Shown: positions 44,157 through 53,046, numbered from the stretch's first letter. The stretch is 64,000 nt of DNA from Flavobacteriales bacterium (GCA_947454525.1 CANGJM010000005.1:102266-166265); one strand, 5' to 3'. Numbers and translations: made by a program. The notes: generated by a model not told the origin, from the letters alone.

Positions 44157-44504
44157 ATGCAACTAACAGCTAAACTTACCCAGCTGCTTCCAATTCAAAC
44201 AGGCACCGGCAAAAACGGCGAATGGAAAAAACAAGATATTATCGTTGAAACCGATGGTCAATATCCCAAAAAAGTATGTATTTCTATTTGGGGAGATAAG
44301 ATAAATGAAAGTCAACTAATTGTCGGGAATTCATTAGTTATCGATTTTGATATTGAAAGCAGAGAATTTTCTGGGCGCTGGTATACTGATTTAAAGGCTT
44401 GGAAAATTGAACTAGCGAGTCAAGCAATCTCTTCAGGTAATCAATTAGACAATATTGACCCAATAGATTTATCTGAAGATCCAGGTGATGGATTACCATT
44501 TTGA
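44157..44504 (+). CDS. DUF3127 single-stranded-DNA-binding-like protein
   Basis: A 115-residue OB-fold protein of DUF3127: KLTQLLPIQTGTGKNGEWKKQDIIVETDGQYPKKVCISIWGDKI and VIDFDIESREFSGRWYTDLKAWKIE. The C-terminal tip DPGDGLPF is acidic with a terminal Pro-Phe like the protein-docking tail of SSB. It probably binds single-stranded DNA, which fits an operon that makes msDNA. It is the last gene of the retron operon; the next operon begins with its own operator 5 bases later. Confidence 0.8.
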   Translation: MQLTAKLTQLLPIQTGTGKNGEWKKQDIIVETDGQYPKKVCISIWGDKINESQLIVGNSLVIDFDIESREFSGRWYTDLKAWKIELASQAISSGNQLDNIDPIDLSEDPGDGLPF

Positions 44505-44508
44505 TAAC

Positions 44509-44544
44509 TGTGCAGATATATTGCATCGATCAAGTTTAAATTTG
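44509..44544 (+). promoter_or_regulatory. operator and promoter of the helicase operon
   Basis: TGTGCAG-ATATA-TTGCATC (44509-44527) keeps TGTGCA and TTGCA of the shared operator. From its TTG, 13 bases lead to TAAATTTG (44537-44544), a TAnnTTTG box, and the ATG at 44558 follows 14 bases later. The spacing equals that at the two other sites. Confidence 0.65.
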
Positions 44545-44557
44545 AAAAAAAATAAAT

Positions 44558-44965
44558 ATGCCATTAAACAAATCAGAAAGAAGAGATTGGACAAAATATA
44601 TGATGGATTATTTTGTAGAAAACGGTTTTTCCATTCGAATTTATACGAAACAAGGAAAAATTCAATTCAGTGTCTCAAATGCTTTTGGATCTGGCATCAC
44701 AATTAGTAACAATTACGGCATTGTAACAATTTTATTTTCAGATACAAACTTGAAAAAACAATTCACCGAAAAAGTAAAAATAAATCGTTTGGAAACAATA
44801 CTTACATATACAAGTGTTCACTTTCCATGTCGAATTTATATGAGAGAAAGATTGGAAGGAATATCCTTTTATGATAATGAGGAGCTTCGTAATAGTGAAG
44901 AAATAATAAATCATAGAAAGATGATTTTCAAACAGCTTTTATTTTTTATTGAACAAATGAAGTGA
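44558..44965 (+). CDS. hypothetical protein, first gene of the helicase operon
   Basis: A 135-residue protein of unknown family with a beta-rich start (FSIRIYTKQGKIQFSVSNAFGSGITISNNYGIVTILF) and helical end. It begins 14 bases after the -7 box and ends 2 bases before the helicase gene, so it is probably a partner of the helicase. Confidence 0.6.
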   Translation: MPLNKSERRDWTKYMMDYFVENGFSIRIYTKQGKIQFSVSNAFGSGITISNNYGIVTILFSDTNLKKQFTEKVKINRLETILTYTSVHFPCRIYMRERLEGISFYDNEELRNSEEIINHRKMIFKQLLFFIEQMK

Positions 44966-44966
44966 G

Positions 44967-47093
44967 ATGAGTATTAAAAAACATTTAGGAAATTTAACAC
45001 CAACAACAGATCAGAAAGCTGCATTAGAAAAACTGGAGAATTTTCTTCACAACGAATCGAATGTTTTTATTCTTACAGGGTATGCGGGTACAGGTAAAAC
45101 CACATTGATTAGCACCTTAATAGCTCATTTAAAAGAAAAAGGAAAGGAATTTTCTGTGATGGCACCAACGGGAAGAGCTGCAAAAATTCTCAGGGAAAAA
45201 ACTGGCATTGGTTATACGATTCATAAATCGATTTATAATTTTAATAATCTAGTTACAATAAATAAAGATTCTGAAGACGAGGCGGAGCATTCATTTCATT
45301 ATATTTTTCCTATTAATCGAATTGAATCAATTCATCAAAATATTTTAATTATTGACGAATCTTCCATGATTGGCAATAATGAGACTAAAAACGAACTTTT
45401 CACTTTTGGGACCAATAGATTGTTAAATGATTTATTGACCTATTCATCACTTAACAATACCAAAAATAAAATTGTTTTTATTGGTGATCCGGCACAATTA
45501 CCTCCGGTTGGTGATAATGCATCTTTGGCTTTGGATAAAGACTATTTTTTGAATCTTGGGCTCACGGTCGAAACTGCTGAGTTAAAAGAGATCAAAAGAC
45601 AGTCTGATAACTTAATTCTGAGAAATGCAACAAAAATTAGAGATTCGATTAATGATTCCAATCGCTCAAAATTAGCGTTTGATTATGATGATGCAAGTTT
45701 TATTAAAACAGGAACATCAGATGTCGTTGAGCGCTTTACTACAATATTTCCAAAACCTGAAATTGGTGACGGCATCGTTATTGCCTATTCAAACCAGCAG
45801 TGTTTTCAATACAATCGAGCAATTCGTAGTGCATTATTTCCAGATCAACACGATATTGTGCCAGGTGACCTCCTCCTTCTAAATAGTAATAATTACCATA
45901 CATATGGAGTTGAATTATTCAATGGAGATATCTTAAAAGTGATTGACGTTGATCATAATGTATTACAACAAAGCGCTCCTGTTTGGATAAGTGAAAAAGG
46001 GAGTAAAGTTAGAAAAGAGATAACTTTAGTTTTTAGACGAATCACATTTCGAATTTTGAATCATCCAGAGGATATTTCCTGCTTAGTTATCGATTCTCAT
46101 CTAAATTCTGTTAACCGAGATTTATCATTTGATGAAATGAGGGCACTTTACATCAATTTTGTGATAAGGTTCAATGAGGTTCAGAGAAATAGAAAAGAGC
46201 AAGGGTTGACTCCTTATAAAGTTGGTTCAGATGAGTTTAAACAAGAATTAAAAAATGACCCTTACTTTAATGCATTACGTGTCAAATATGGTTATGCTAT
46301 CACTTGTCACAAGTCTCAGGGTGGTGAATGGAAACAAGTATTTGTGGATTATTTTGGAAGGGTAAGTTTGAGAACAGATCCATTACGTTGGTGTTATACG
46401 GCGACAACAAGAGCTATTGAAACGCTATTTGCAATTAATGCTCCTAAGTTTAGTACTTTTTCTAAATTGAAATTTTCTGTGATAGGTAAGATAGGAACAT
46501 TGCCATTGGATGCCTATGACCTTACATATGTTCCTTGTTCACCATATCATTCTACCAATGCGCATCGAGCTAAAAGCTTAAAATACTGGGAAGTTCAAGA
46601 AAAGCTTGAAGGTCTAGATTTTCAAATCTTAGGAATTGAATCAAATGAATACCTTGAACGCTATAAAATTAAATTTCAAGAATATGAATTTAATATAGAA
46701 GCAAGTCATAAAGGTTCTGGGCATTTTATTGATACCTTCAAGGTGAAAAATTACAATCATTTATCTTCTGTTATAACTCAAATTGAGTCTATTTTTAATT
46801 CAAAATCAAATGTTCTATTCAAATTAAATTATTATCCGCAAACCACTTTTATAGAAGAGTTATTTTCGATTATACAGTCGGAATGTCTTGAGCTTGACAT
46901 AATTATAACCAATATAGTAGAACATAAAAATTATATAAATTTCTATTTCATCACAGATTCAATTTGTTCATACATTCAATTCTATTTTAACGATAAGGGC
47001 GCCTTCTCTACTGCGATGCCAAAAACGTTTGAATGTGATGATGATTTAAAACTCAAAATGTTAATTTCAAAACTAACGTCAAATGTCATTTAA
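44967..47093 (+). CDS. RecD-like SF1B DNA helicase
   Basis: A 708-residue helicase. Walker A GYAGTGKT (38-45), motif Ia MAPTGRAAKIL, motif II ILIIDESSMIG, motif III FIGDPAQLPPVG, and the C-terminal motifs including ITCHKSQGGEWKQVF and CYTATTRA. This is the RecD/TraI-like 5'-3' superfamily 1B type. The last ~200 residues (from the SKLKFSVIGK region on) are a private domain with many aromatic residues. It overlaps the TPR/cold-shock gene by 11 bases. A related RecD-like helicase plus TPR/CSD pair occurs in Bacteroidota accessory loci, and a defence or repair role is plausible. Confidence 0.88.
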   Translation: MSIKKHLGNLTPTTDQKAALEKLENFLHNESNVFILTGYAGTGKTTLISTLIAHLKEKGKEFSVMAPTGRAAKILREKTGIGYTIHKSIYNFNNLVTINKDSEDEAEHSFHYIFPINRIESIHQNILIIDESSMIGNNETKNELFTFGTNRLLNDLLTYSSLNNTKNKIVFIGDPAQLPPVGDNASLALDKDYFLNLGLTVETAELKEIKRQSDNLILRNATKIRDSINDSNRSKLAFDYDDASFIKTGTSDVVERFTTIFPKPEIGDGIVIAYSNQQCFQYNRAIRSALFPDQHDIVPGDLLLLNSNNYHTYGVELFNGDILKVIDVDHNVLQQSAPVWISEKGSKVRKEITLVFRRITFRILNHPEDISCLVIDSHLNSVNRDLSFDEMRALYINFVIRFNEVQRNRKEQGLTPYKVGSDEFKQELKNDPYFNALRVKYGYAITCHKSQGGEWKQVFVDYFGRVSLRTDPLRWCYTATTRAIETLFAINAPKFSTFSKLKFSVIGKIGTLPLDAYDLTYVPCSPYHSTNAHRAKSLKYWEVQEKLEGLDFQILGIESNEYLERYKIKFQEYEFNIEASHKGSGHFIDTFKVKNYNHLSSVITQIESIFNSKSNVLFKLNYYPQTTFIEELFSIIQSECLELDIIITNIVEHKNYINFYFITDSICSYIQFYFNDKGAFSTAMPKTFECDDDLKLKMLISKLTSNVI

Positions 47094-48588
47094 AGAAGCC
47101 AAAGAATTAAGATTAAATGGAAGACTTGCCGAAGCATTGAACATGGCAACTGCTGATTTAGAGTCGGATCCTGATAATATTTGGAACAAGCGCTCAATAA
47201 GCTGGGTTTATTACGATTATTTAAAACTTCATTCCACGAAAGAAGGTTACTCGGATTTTATGATCTATTTCGAGAAACTCATTTCTTTGGAACTTGAAAT
47301 CGATGATGTCAAAATGCTACATGAAAATGTTGCTATTCAATTAGGAAAATTAATATATGCACTTTATAAAGTAAATGATGTTGATTATTCTAAAATTGAT
47401 TCGTTATTTGAAAAAGCCCAAGTTTTAAAAATTGGAAGACCTTCAAAAGCAAATTCATTTTTACTAAAAGCATTTTTAAAAGGCTCCAAAACCTGGTCAA
47501 ATATTCATCTGTGTCTTGATTTTTTTGGCTTCGATTCTTTTCAAGAATCAGATTATTTATCAGAGGAATATAATGGAAAAGCAATAAGTTCTATAGTGGA
47601 GAAATTCTACAACACTTATTGTAAAAAACTGTTTGATTTAAGTAAAGCTCCAGGTGTAAACACAGAACTTCTAAATCAATTGATTCAAGAATTCTTACCT
47701 AAGCTTGATTTACAGATTTCTGAGCACCCAGAATACCAATTCTTGCCTTATTTTAAAGCGAAGTTACTTATTCAAATAGGACAGAAGGGACTTGTGTTGG
47801 AATCGTTCATACCTTTTGCAAGACGAAAGAAAAATGAATTTTGGGTATGGGAGGTTATTGCTGAATTATATGAAATCAACGATGATAGAAATTTCGCATG
47901 TCATTGTAAAGCACTCAGCTTATCTTCTCCAGAAGAATATTTAGTTGGATTAAGAAAAGATTTTGCTCAAATGTTGATTGAAAAAGGCATGTATCCGGAA
48001 GCGAAATTTGAATTAATGAAGTTAATTGATATAAGAAATCAAAAGGGTTGGAAAATAGGAAATGATATTTTACAAATCACGAACCAATCTTGGTATAATG
48101 AAACGAAGGAATCATCTTCAAATAATCACTTATACAATCAATTTAAATCAAAGGCTGAAGAATTATTGTTTCAAAATGTTGAAGAGGAAATTGTTGTGGT
48201 TGAATTCGTAAATTACGACAAACAAGTTCTGAATTTCGTTAAAGATGAATCGAAACATGGTTTTTTTTCCTACAAAGGTCTTTTGCAAAAACCCATGCTT
48301 GGTGATCTATTAAAAGTTAGATTGGAAGGAGATACGGGAAGGTTTCAGCTTTTGTCTGTTAAAAAAGATAACGAATTCCAGTCACCTGCAATGTCATCTT
48401 TTTCTGGAAAAGTTAAAAAAGCACATGACAAAGATTTTGCATTTGTAGATAATTATTTCATTGAGCCAAAACTCGCAAAAATGCATAATTTATCAAATGA
48501 TCAGGAAATAAGTGGTAAAGCCATTTTATCGTTTAATAAGTTAAAAGAAAAATGGGGTTGGAAGGTTATTGAAATCAATAAACAGTAA
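47083..48588 (+). CDS. TPR protein with C-terminal S1/cold-shock-like domains (TOTE-associated type)
   Basis: A 501-residue protein. Residues 1-350 are tandem helical repeats of TPR type (ALNMATADLESDPDNIWNKRSISWVYYDY, LRKDFAQMLIEKGMYPEAKFELMKLI). Residues 375-501 contain two OB-like stretches, VVVEFVNYDKQVLNFVKDESKHGFFSYKG and FSGKVKKAHDKDFAFVDNYFIEPKLA, the second like an S1/cold-shock domain with FAFVDN. Similar proteins are known with TOTE conflict systems and RecD-like helicases. It probably helps the helicase bind nucleic acid. Family naming is from memory. Confidence 0.72.
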   Translation: MSFKEAKELRLNGRLAEALNMATADLESDPDNIWNKRSISWVYYDYLKLHSTKEGYSDFMIYFEKLISLELEIDDVKMLHENVAIQLGKLIYALYKVNDVDYSKIDSLFEKAQVLKIGRPSKANSFLLKAFLKGSKTWSNIHLCLDFFGFDSFQESDYLSEEYNGKAISSIVEKFYNTYCKKLFDLSKAPGVNTELLNQLIQEFLPKLDLQISEHPEYQFLPYFKAKLLIQIGQKGLVLESFIPFARRKKNEFWVWEVIAELYEINDDRNFACHCKALSLSSPEEYLVGLRKDFAQMLIEKGMYPEAKFELMKLIDIRNQKGWKIGNDILQITNQSWYNETKESSSNNHLYNQFKSKAEELLFQNVEEEIVVVEFVNYDKQVLNFVKDESKHGFFSYKGLLQKPMLGDLLKVRLEGDTGRFQLLSVKKDNEFQSPAMSSFSGKVKKAHDKDFAFVDNYFIEPKLAKMHNLSNDQEISGKAILSFNKLKEKWGWKVIEINKQ

Positions 48589-48614
48589 AAATTTCAGAAA
48601 ACGCAAGAAAAAAA

Positions 48615-48956
48615 ATGGGGAAACAAAGATATAACTATGATGAATGGAATGATGAAATTGAAATTGTTGATGATAAATTAATAATAAGTAGATCAGTGCC
48701 TTCCGAAATTGAAGTTTCAATTTCAAGATTTCCAGGTGATGATTTAGATCGAATTGTTACTAAATATGATACCGAAAAAATTTTGGTAATTAAAATTCCA
48801 CACCTTTTAATGGATTCTGTTAAATCCAAACAAGATTATCTGAATTTTACAGGTACTTATATTGATTATTTTGAGAGTCAATCGGGAAATGAACTTATTT
48901 CAATTGAGACTTTAGATATTGAAGGGCTTAATGAAATAATGAAACATACTTTTTGA
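48615..48956 (+). CDS. hypothetical protein
   Basis: A 113-residue acidic protein (YDEWNDEIEIVDDKLIISRSVPSEIEVSISRF) with no recognised family. It begins 26 bases after the TPR gene and is likely the last gene of that transcript. Confidence 0.6.
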   Translation: MGKQRYNYDEWNDEIEIVDDKLIISRSVPSEIEVSISRFPGDDLDRIVTKYDTEKILVIKIPHLLMDSVKSKQDYLNFTGTYIDYFESQSGNELISIETLDIEGLNEIMKHTF

Positions 48957-49031
48957 TTTTAATAAAAATATCGATAAGTAGAGTAAAATATACTTAACCC
49001 AAAATCCATAAATAATCTATCTTTCAAATTG

Positions 49032-49050
49032 CTTGCATTAAATTTGCAAC
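49032..49050 (+). promoter_or_regulatory. degenerate copy of the shared operator before the 49.1-51.6 kb operon
   Basis: CTTGCAT-TAAAT-TTGCAAC keeps TGCA-N5-type symmetry with a 5-base centre and TTGCA on the right, like the other operators. 14 bases after its TTG comes AAACTTTG, close to TAnnTTTG. Weaker than the three other sites; could be chance in AT-rich DNA. Confidence 0.35.
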
Positions 49051-49099
49051 CAATTGACTAAAACTTTGGTTCGAAATATTAACCAATGAAAAATAGATT

Positions 49100-49699
49100 A
49101 TGAAAGAAAACTTTGAGTTTAACAATTATGAAAATATTCGCTTGAATATTAAAGTGTCGAAAATTGATTCAATCAAACAATCCAACACGACTGAATCAGC
49201 ATCATTTGACAGGAAGAAAAGTAAAAAAACGGAAATTCAAAAGCAAGTTTTGAAACGAGAGGATATTCAATTTGAAAAACTTCCCATTCAAAAATTATTA
49301 CCGGTTCCATTTGTAAATTGTATAAAATCATTAGCCAGAATTGAACGATGGGATGATCTTATTTTCATCGACTTCAAAATGGAAAAAAAATGGATGGATT
49401 TTTTAATTGATAGGATTCAGAATTCCGATAAAAGTCATGGGTATTTAATGTCTAATCCAAATCAAAACGAATCACAAATTAATATAGATATTTCAGAAAT
49501 TGATGATGCCAGGATGTATAGTGTTTACGCGGATAATAATGCATTTAGATTGACTTTTTCTGATAGGCATTTAAATGTCAATGTAGTTTGCGGGGTTGAT
49601 TATTTAAAAGAGAATCATGGTCATGCAATTGATAAAATGGAACAAGACCAACTAAAAAAAGGATTATTAAACTATATCATAAAGAAATGGAGCAATTAA
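49100..49699 (+). CDS. hypothetical protein
   Basis: A 199-residue protein of unknown family with a charged N-terminal third and a C-terminal part rich in short strands (SQINIDISEIDDARMYSVYADNNAFRLTFSD). It overlaps the DUF3268 gene by 13 bases and leads an operon that includes WYL regulator 2. Confidence 0.6.
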   Translation: MKENFEFNNYENIRLNIKVSKIDSIKQSNTTESASFDRKKSKKTEIQKQVLKREDIQFEKLPIQKLLPVPFVNCIKSLARIERWDDLIFIDFKMEKKWMDFLIDRIQNSDKSHGYLMSNPNQNESQINIDISEIDDARMYSVYADNNAFRLTFSDRHLNVNVVCGVDYLKENHGHAIDKMEQDQLKKGLLNYIIKKWSN

Positions 49700-50127
49700 C
49701 AAGTTTTGAAAAAGACATTCTTTCAGGTAAAATATGCCCGTATTGCAAATGTGAAACGAAGAAAGTAACCGACAAAGAAATTTACGGCCCTCAATCAAAA
49801 TACGATAAATCTTTTATTCAATGTATTGAAAATCGCGATCATTACGTTGGTACTTTTGCAAATGGGAGGTCACTAGGAAGATTGGCTGACTCTGAATTAA
49901 GAAAATTAAAACAGGAAGGCCATGCAGCTTTTGACAAACTGTGGCAGGGTGAAGATACAACATTCAATTCTCGAGATCATGCTTATACTTGGCTGTCAAG
50001 GAAGATGAGGTTATCAATGGATTTAACTCATTTTGCAATGTTTGATGATGAACAATGTACTCAAAGTATACAAATTGTAAATGCATTTATGAAATTACCG
50101 AAATGGCTAAGAGTATTAATTAAGTAA
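49687..50127 (+). CDS. DUF3268 zinc-finger protein
   Basis: A 146-residue protein. The N-terminal CPYCKCETKKVTDKEIYGPQSKYDKSFIQC is a zinc finger, followed by GRLADSELRKLKQEGHAAFDKLW and DHAYTWLSRKM, matching DUF3268. Such proteins are often carried by mobile elements and phages. It is 3 bases before WYL regulator 2. Confidence 0.78.
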   Translation: MEQLTSFEKDILSGKICPYCKCETKKVTDKEIYGPQSKYDKSFIQCIENRDHYVGTFANGRSLGRLADSELRKLKQEGHAAFDKLWQGEDTTFNSRDHAYTWLSRKMRLSMDLTHFAMFDDEQCTQSIQIVNAFMKLPKWLRVLIK

Positions 50128-50130
50128 ATT

Positions 50131-51141
50131 ATGGCATTAACAAAAAACAGCGCTTTACGTTATAAAATTCTTGATGATTGTCTAGGAAACCCAGGTAAGC
50201 GTTATACGTTTGAGGATTTAAAGGAGACAATTAACGCAGCATTAATGGAGATGAATCCTAATTGGGGAGGAATTAGCGATAGGCAATTACGTTATGACTT
50301 AAAGTATCTCGAGGATTTTTACAATGCTCCTTTAATCATGATGAAAGAAGGCCGAAAAAGATTTTATTTATATGAAAACGAGGCTCATTTTTCAATCTTT
50401 CACAATCCATTAACAAAAAGTGAAAAAGACCATTTGGAACAAGCAATTCTTTCTTTAATGCAGTTTTCAAATCGTCCAGGTTTTGATTGGCTCAATAATT
50501 TAGGACCAATTTTCAAGGATAAAATTAACAGTACTCAAGTCAAATCGGTAATTGAATACGAATCAAATTTAGACTATGAAGGAAACAACCTTGTTTCGGA
50601 AATATTCAGTGCGATTTTGAATAAGGTGGTATTGAGTTTTGATTATCAGCCATTTGTTGGCAGGAAAATACCTGTTGTTTGTCACCCTTATTTTTTGAAG
50701 CAATACAATGGCAGATGGTATGTATTTGGAAGGCACGAACAGCGAGATACAAATCAATGGCATTTTCCTCTCGAACGCATTGAAAATTTAGCCGTGACTC
50801 ATGATTTTAAATATCGCTTAGATGAAACAGAGGATTGGCAAGATTATTTTTATGATATAATTGGTGTTACACGTTTTGATGAGAAAGTTGAGCGGATAAT
50901 AGTGCATGTAAACAAAGAAATGGCTCCATACATAAAAACGAAACCACTACATCCAACTCAAAAATTCAAGAAGATCAATGACCAAACTTATGAAGTTCAA
51001 ATAAATGTCATTCCGAATCTTGAATTGAATTCACTTCTCCTTTCTTTTGGAAAAAATCTCATCGTTCAAGAACCTCTGTTTTTGAAAAGGGAAATAGAAA
51101 AAATTATATTAAAAATGAATGAAAATTATCAATTAAATTAA
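50131..51141 (+). CDS. WYL-domain transcriptional regulator 2
   Basis: A 336-residue protein related to regulator 1: the N-terminus MALTKNSALRYKILDDCLGNPGKRYTFEDL and helix-turn-helix SDRQLRYDLKYLEDFY align with it, and the WYL region VLSFDYQPFVGRKIPVVCHPYFLKQYNGRWYVFGRHE is clearer than in regulator 1. It is probably a ligand-responsive repressor. It is encoded inside the operon rather than divergently. Confidence 0.87.
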   Translation: MALTKNSALRYKILDDCLGNPGKRYTFEDLKETINAALMEMNPNWGGISDRQLRYDLKYLEDFYNAPLIMMKEGRKRFYLYENEAHFSIFHNPLTKSEKDHLEQAILSLMQFSNRPGFDWLNNLGPIFKDKINSTQVKSVIEYESNLDYEGNNLVSEIFSAILNKVVLSFDYQPFVGRKIPVVCHPYFLKQYNGRWYVFGRHEQRDTNQWHFPLERIENLAVTHDFKYRLDETEDWQDYFYDIIGVTRFDEKVERIIVHVNKEMAPYIKTKPLHPTQKFKKINDQTYEVQINVIPNLELNSLLLSFGKNLIVQEPLFLKREIEKIILKMNENYQLN

Positions 51142-51148
51142 CGGTTAC

Positions 51149-51625
51149 ATGAAACACAATGTAGAAATTTCAAAAAACGTTCCGGAGCCTATTAAGAAGG
51201 TTAATATGGAATTGATGGAAGCGTATGAAAAATTATTGATTACCATCCAAAAAACTCAAGGATGGTTAGAACATGAATATTTAAGAACAAGCGTATATAG
51301 TAAAATGACGGAAAAAGAGGGTTGTGTTTCGACAATGCATCAATGCTCAACTCCGTGGTGCCTACTTTCCTTGGGATGCGACACGACAGGACATTTTAGC
51401 ATCATCTACAGCCTAGATGCTCGTATTGAAAGTATGATCGGCCGACAATTTACAGAAACTTTTTTGCGAAGAATACATGAGTTTGCAACTGGCAAGGCTT
51501 CGACAAGAGTATTCCTGGGGAAATTAAATGAGGACTGTATTGGCATCTTCGAACAATTAAAAAAGGATGCCGAATATGAGAACTTTCATAAAGTAACAAT
51601 TCAGGAAATGCACAATCTAGACTAA
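51149..51625 (+). CDS. hypothetical protein
   Basis: A 158-residue helical protein of unknown family, 7 bases after WYL regulator 2. Cysteines are clustered (CVSTMHQCSTPWCLLSLGCD), perhaps for metal binding. Confidence 0.6.
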   Translation: MKHNVEISKNVPEPIKKVNMELMEAYEKLLITIQKTQGWLEHEYLRTSVYSKMTEKEGCVSTMHQCSTPWCLLSLGCDTTGHFSIIYSLDARIESMIGRQFTETFLRRIHEFATGKASTRVFLGKLNEDCIGIFEQLKKDAEYENFHKVTIQEMHNLD

Positions 51626-51683
51626 AGTTTAATGACCAAAATAATTAAGTATTCATCAAAGAACCTTTAAAAACGCTTGAAAA

Positions 51684-52019
51684 ATGAAGAATTTGAGTAA
51701 AAATTTAATAAATCCAATGAAAACCGGAATCTCATTGCTTGCCTACGCTTGTGCTATTATTTGTTTAAGTTGGGTAATATATAAATTGGGTAATTTTTTG
51801 TTTTCGTATTTTGACATCCATTTACAATTTCACTTCGCATCTACTTTGGTTTCAATAACGATTATTTCAGTCATAGCTATTTTTCTTAACCTTATGTATC
51901 AATCAAAAAAATCAAGTATTTCATCTTCTTCAAAAGCATGGCAATATGAAGAGGATTACAGATGGTTTAATGATTATATGGGAGATGATTACAACGATCC
52001 TATGGATGACCCATACTAA
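51684..52019 (+). CDS. small two-helix membrane protein
   Basis: A 111-residue protein with two membrane helices (LLAYACAIICLSWVIYKLGNFLF and LVSITIISVIAIFLNLMY) and an acidic Asp/Tyr-rich tail. Family unknown. It closes the AT-rich island. Confidence 0.6.
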   Translation: MKNLSKNLINPMKTGISLLAYACAIICLSWVIYKLGNFLFSYFDIHLQFHFASTLVSITIISVIAIFLNLMYQSKKSSISSSSKAWQYEEDYRWFNDYMGDDYNDPMDDPY

Positions 52020-52105
52020 AATACTTCCTTTATGTATTTTTAGATGTAAAGGTATATTTCCCCACCACCCATTTTTCTCCCCTCATCCAACCTAAATAAC
52101 AGTAT

Positions 52106-52987
52106 TCAATCCCCAAACCCCTCCCCAATCATCCATTTTTCACGCATGCGAAACGCTGGAATTGTCTGACGCTTAGCCTTATTCGCTGCGATGTTCGCTT
52201 TAATCGATCGTTGGGCAGCCCATTGCGAAAGGGGAATGATTTTCTTTGCGGTGAGAATGGTGATTCGTTTATGAAGCGATTCAAGTAAAAGCAGAGCAAA
52301 TAGTTCGGTGAAACCATCAAATTTCAGGGTGGACTGATACCGTGTGAATAAGGGATAGTATTCGGTGTGTTTGCTTTTGTTTTGAATGATAATGGGAGGG
52401 AAGCCCAGGTTCATGAGTTGAAGGTTGATCAATACCCTGCCTAAACGACCATTGCCGTCGACGAAGGGATGGATGGTTTCAAACTCAGCATGAAAATAGG
52501 CGATTGCATCAAGAAAGTAGCTGACTTTTTGTTGGGAGTATTCATCGACTAAGGTTTGCGTGAGTGACGGGACAAACTGCGGATTTGCTCCGAGGTGATT
52601 GCCGACGCGCACCCATTCTTTTCCTGTTCGAAAGCGTCCAGCGATGGAATCGTCGATGTTGCGCAATAAGCTTTTATGTAAGGCTAACATGCCTTTGATG
52701 TTCACGGATGAAGCGGGATTCTCAAGTAGACTTTCGGTCAGTTTTGCTAAGTTTTGTGCTTCGAACACTTCCCGCACATTGACTTTACCAGCTAATTGAC
52801 CTCCGGAAAGAATCTTTTCAGTGTCCTCCAAGGAAAGGGTGGAGTTTTCAATCGCGTTGGAGTTGTACACCAACTCGGGAATTTCAGCCAGGGTGATTTC
52901 CTTCAGGATGGCTTCATGCTCCTTCGCCAACTCTTGATACTGTTGGAACAAAGCTTCAATTTTGTCTTTTGTCGTTTGGTTGATCAT
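52106..52987 (-). CDS. Fic family protein, class II (inhibitory motif N-terminal)
   Basis: A 293-residue Fic protein. The N-terminal inhibitory motif SNAIEN (43-48) marks class II, and the active-site loop HPFVDGNGRLGR (173-184) is complete, with the preceding AGRFRTGKEWVRVG and DAIAYFHAEFETI. It should adenylylate an unknown target when the inhibitory helix moves away. Full-length relatives often carry a C-terminal winged helix; here the tail is shorter (FRMREKWMIGEGFGD), so that domain may be missing. Base composition resembles the core rather than the adjacent AT-rich island. Confidence 0.88.
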   Translation of the reverse strand: MINQTTKDKIEALFQQYQELAKEHEAILKEITLAEIPELVYNSNAIENSTLSLEDTEKILSGGQLAGKVNVREVFEAQNLAKLTESLLENPASSVNIKGMLALHKSLLRNIDDSIAGRFRTGKEWVRVGNHLGANPQFVPSLTQTLVDEYSQQKVSYFLDAIAYFHAEFETIHPFVDGNGRLGRVLINLQLMNLGFPPIIIQNKSKHTEYYPLFTRYQSTLKFDGFTELFALLLLESLHKRITILTAKKIIPLSQWAAQRSIKANIAANKAKRQTIPAFRMREKWMIGEGFGD

Positions 52988-52998
52988 CCTTTTTGCTT

Positions 52999-53046
52999 AA
53001 CTTACCGTGAAAAAGTAGTTAAATATACAACAATTCACGGTAAGTT
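52999..53046. promoter_or_regulatory. 13-bp inverted repeat at the fic class II promoter
   Basis: AACTTACCGTGAA (52999-53011) and TTCACGGTAAGTT (53034-53046) form a perfect 13-bp inverted repeat 22 bases apart, 12 bases upstream of the Fic start. This is a strong operator candidate, though a cruciform or transcribed hairpin is possible. Confidence 0.65.
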
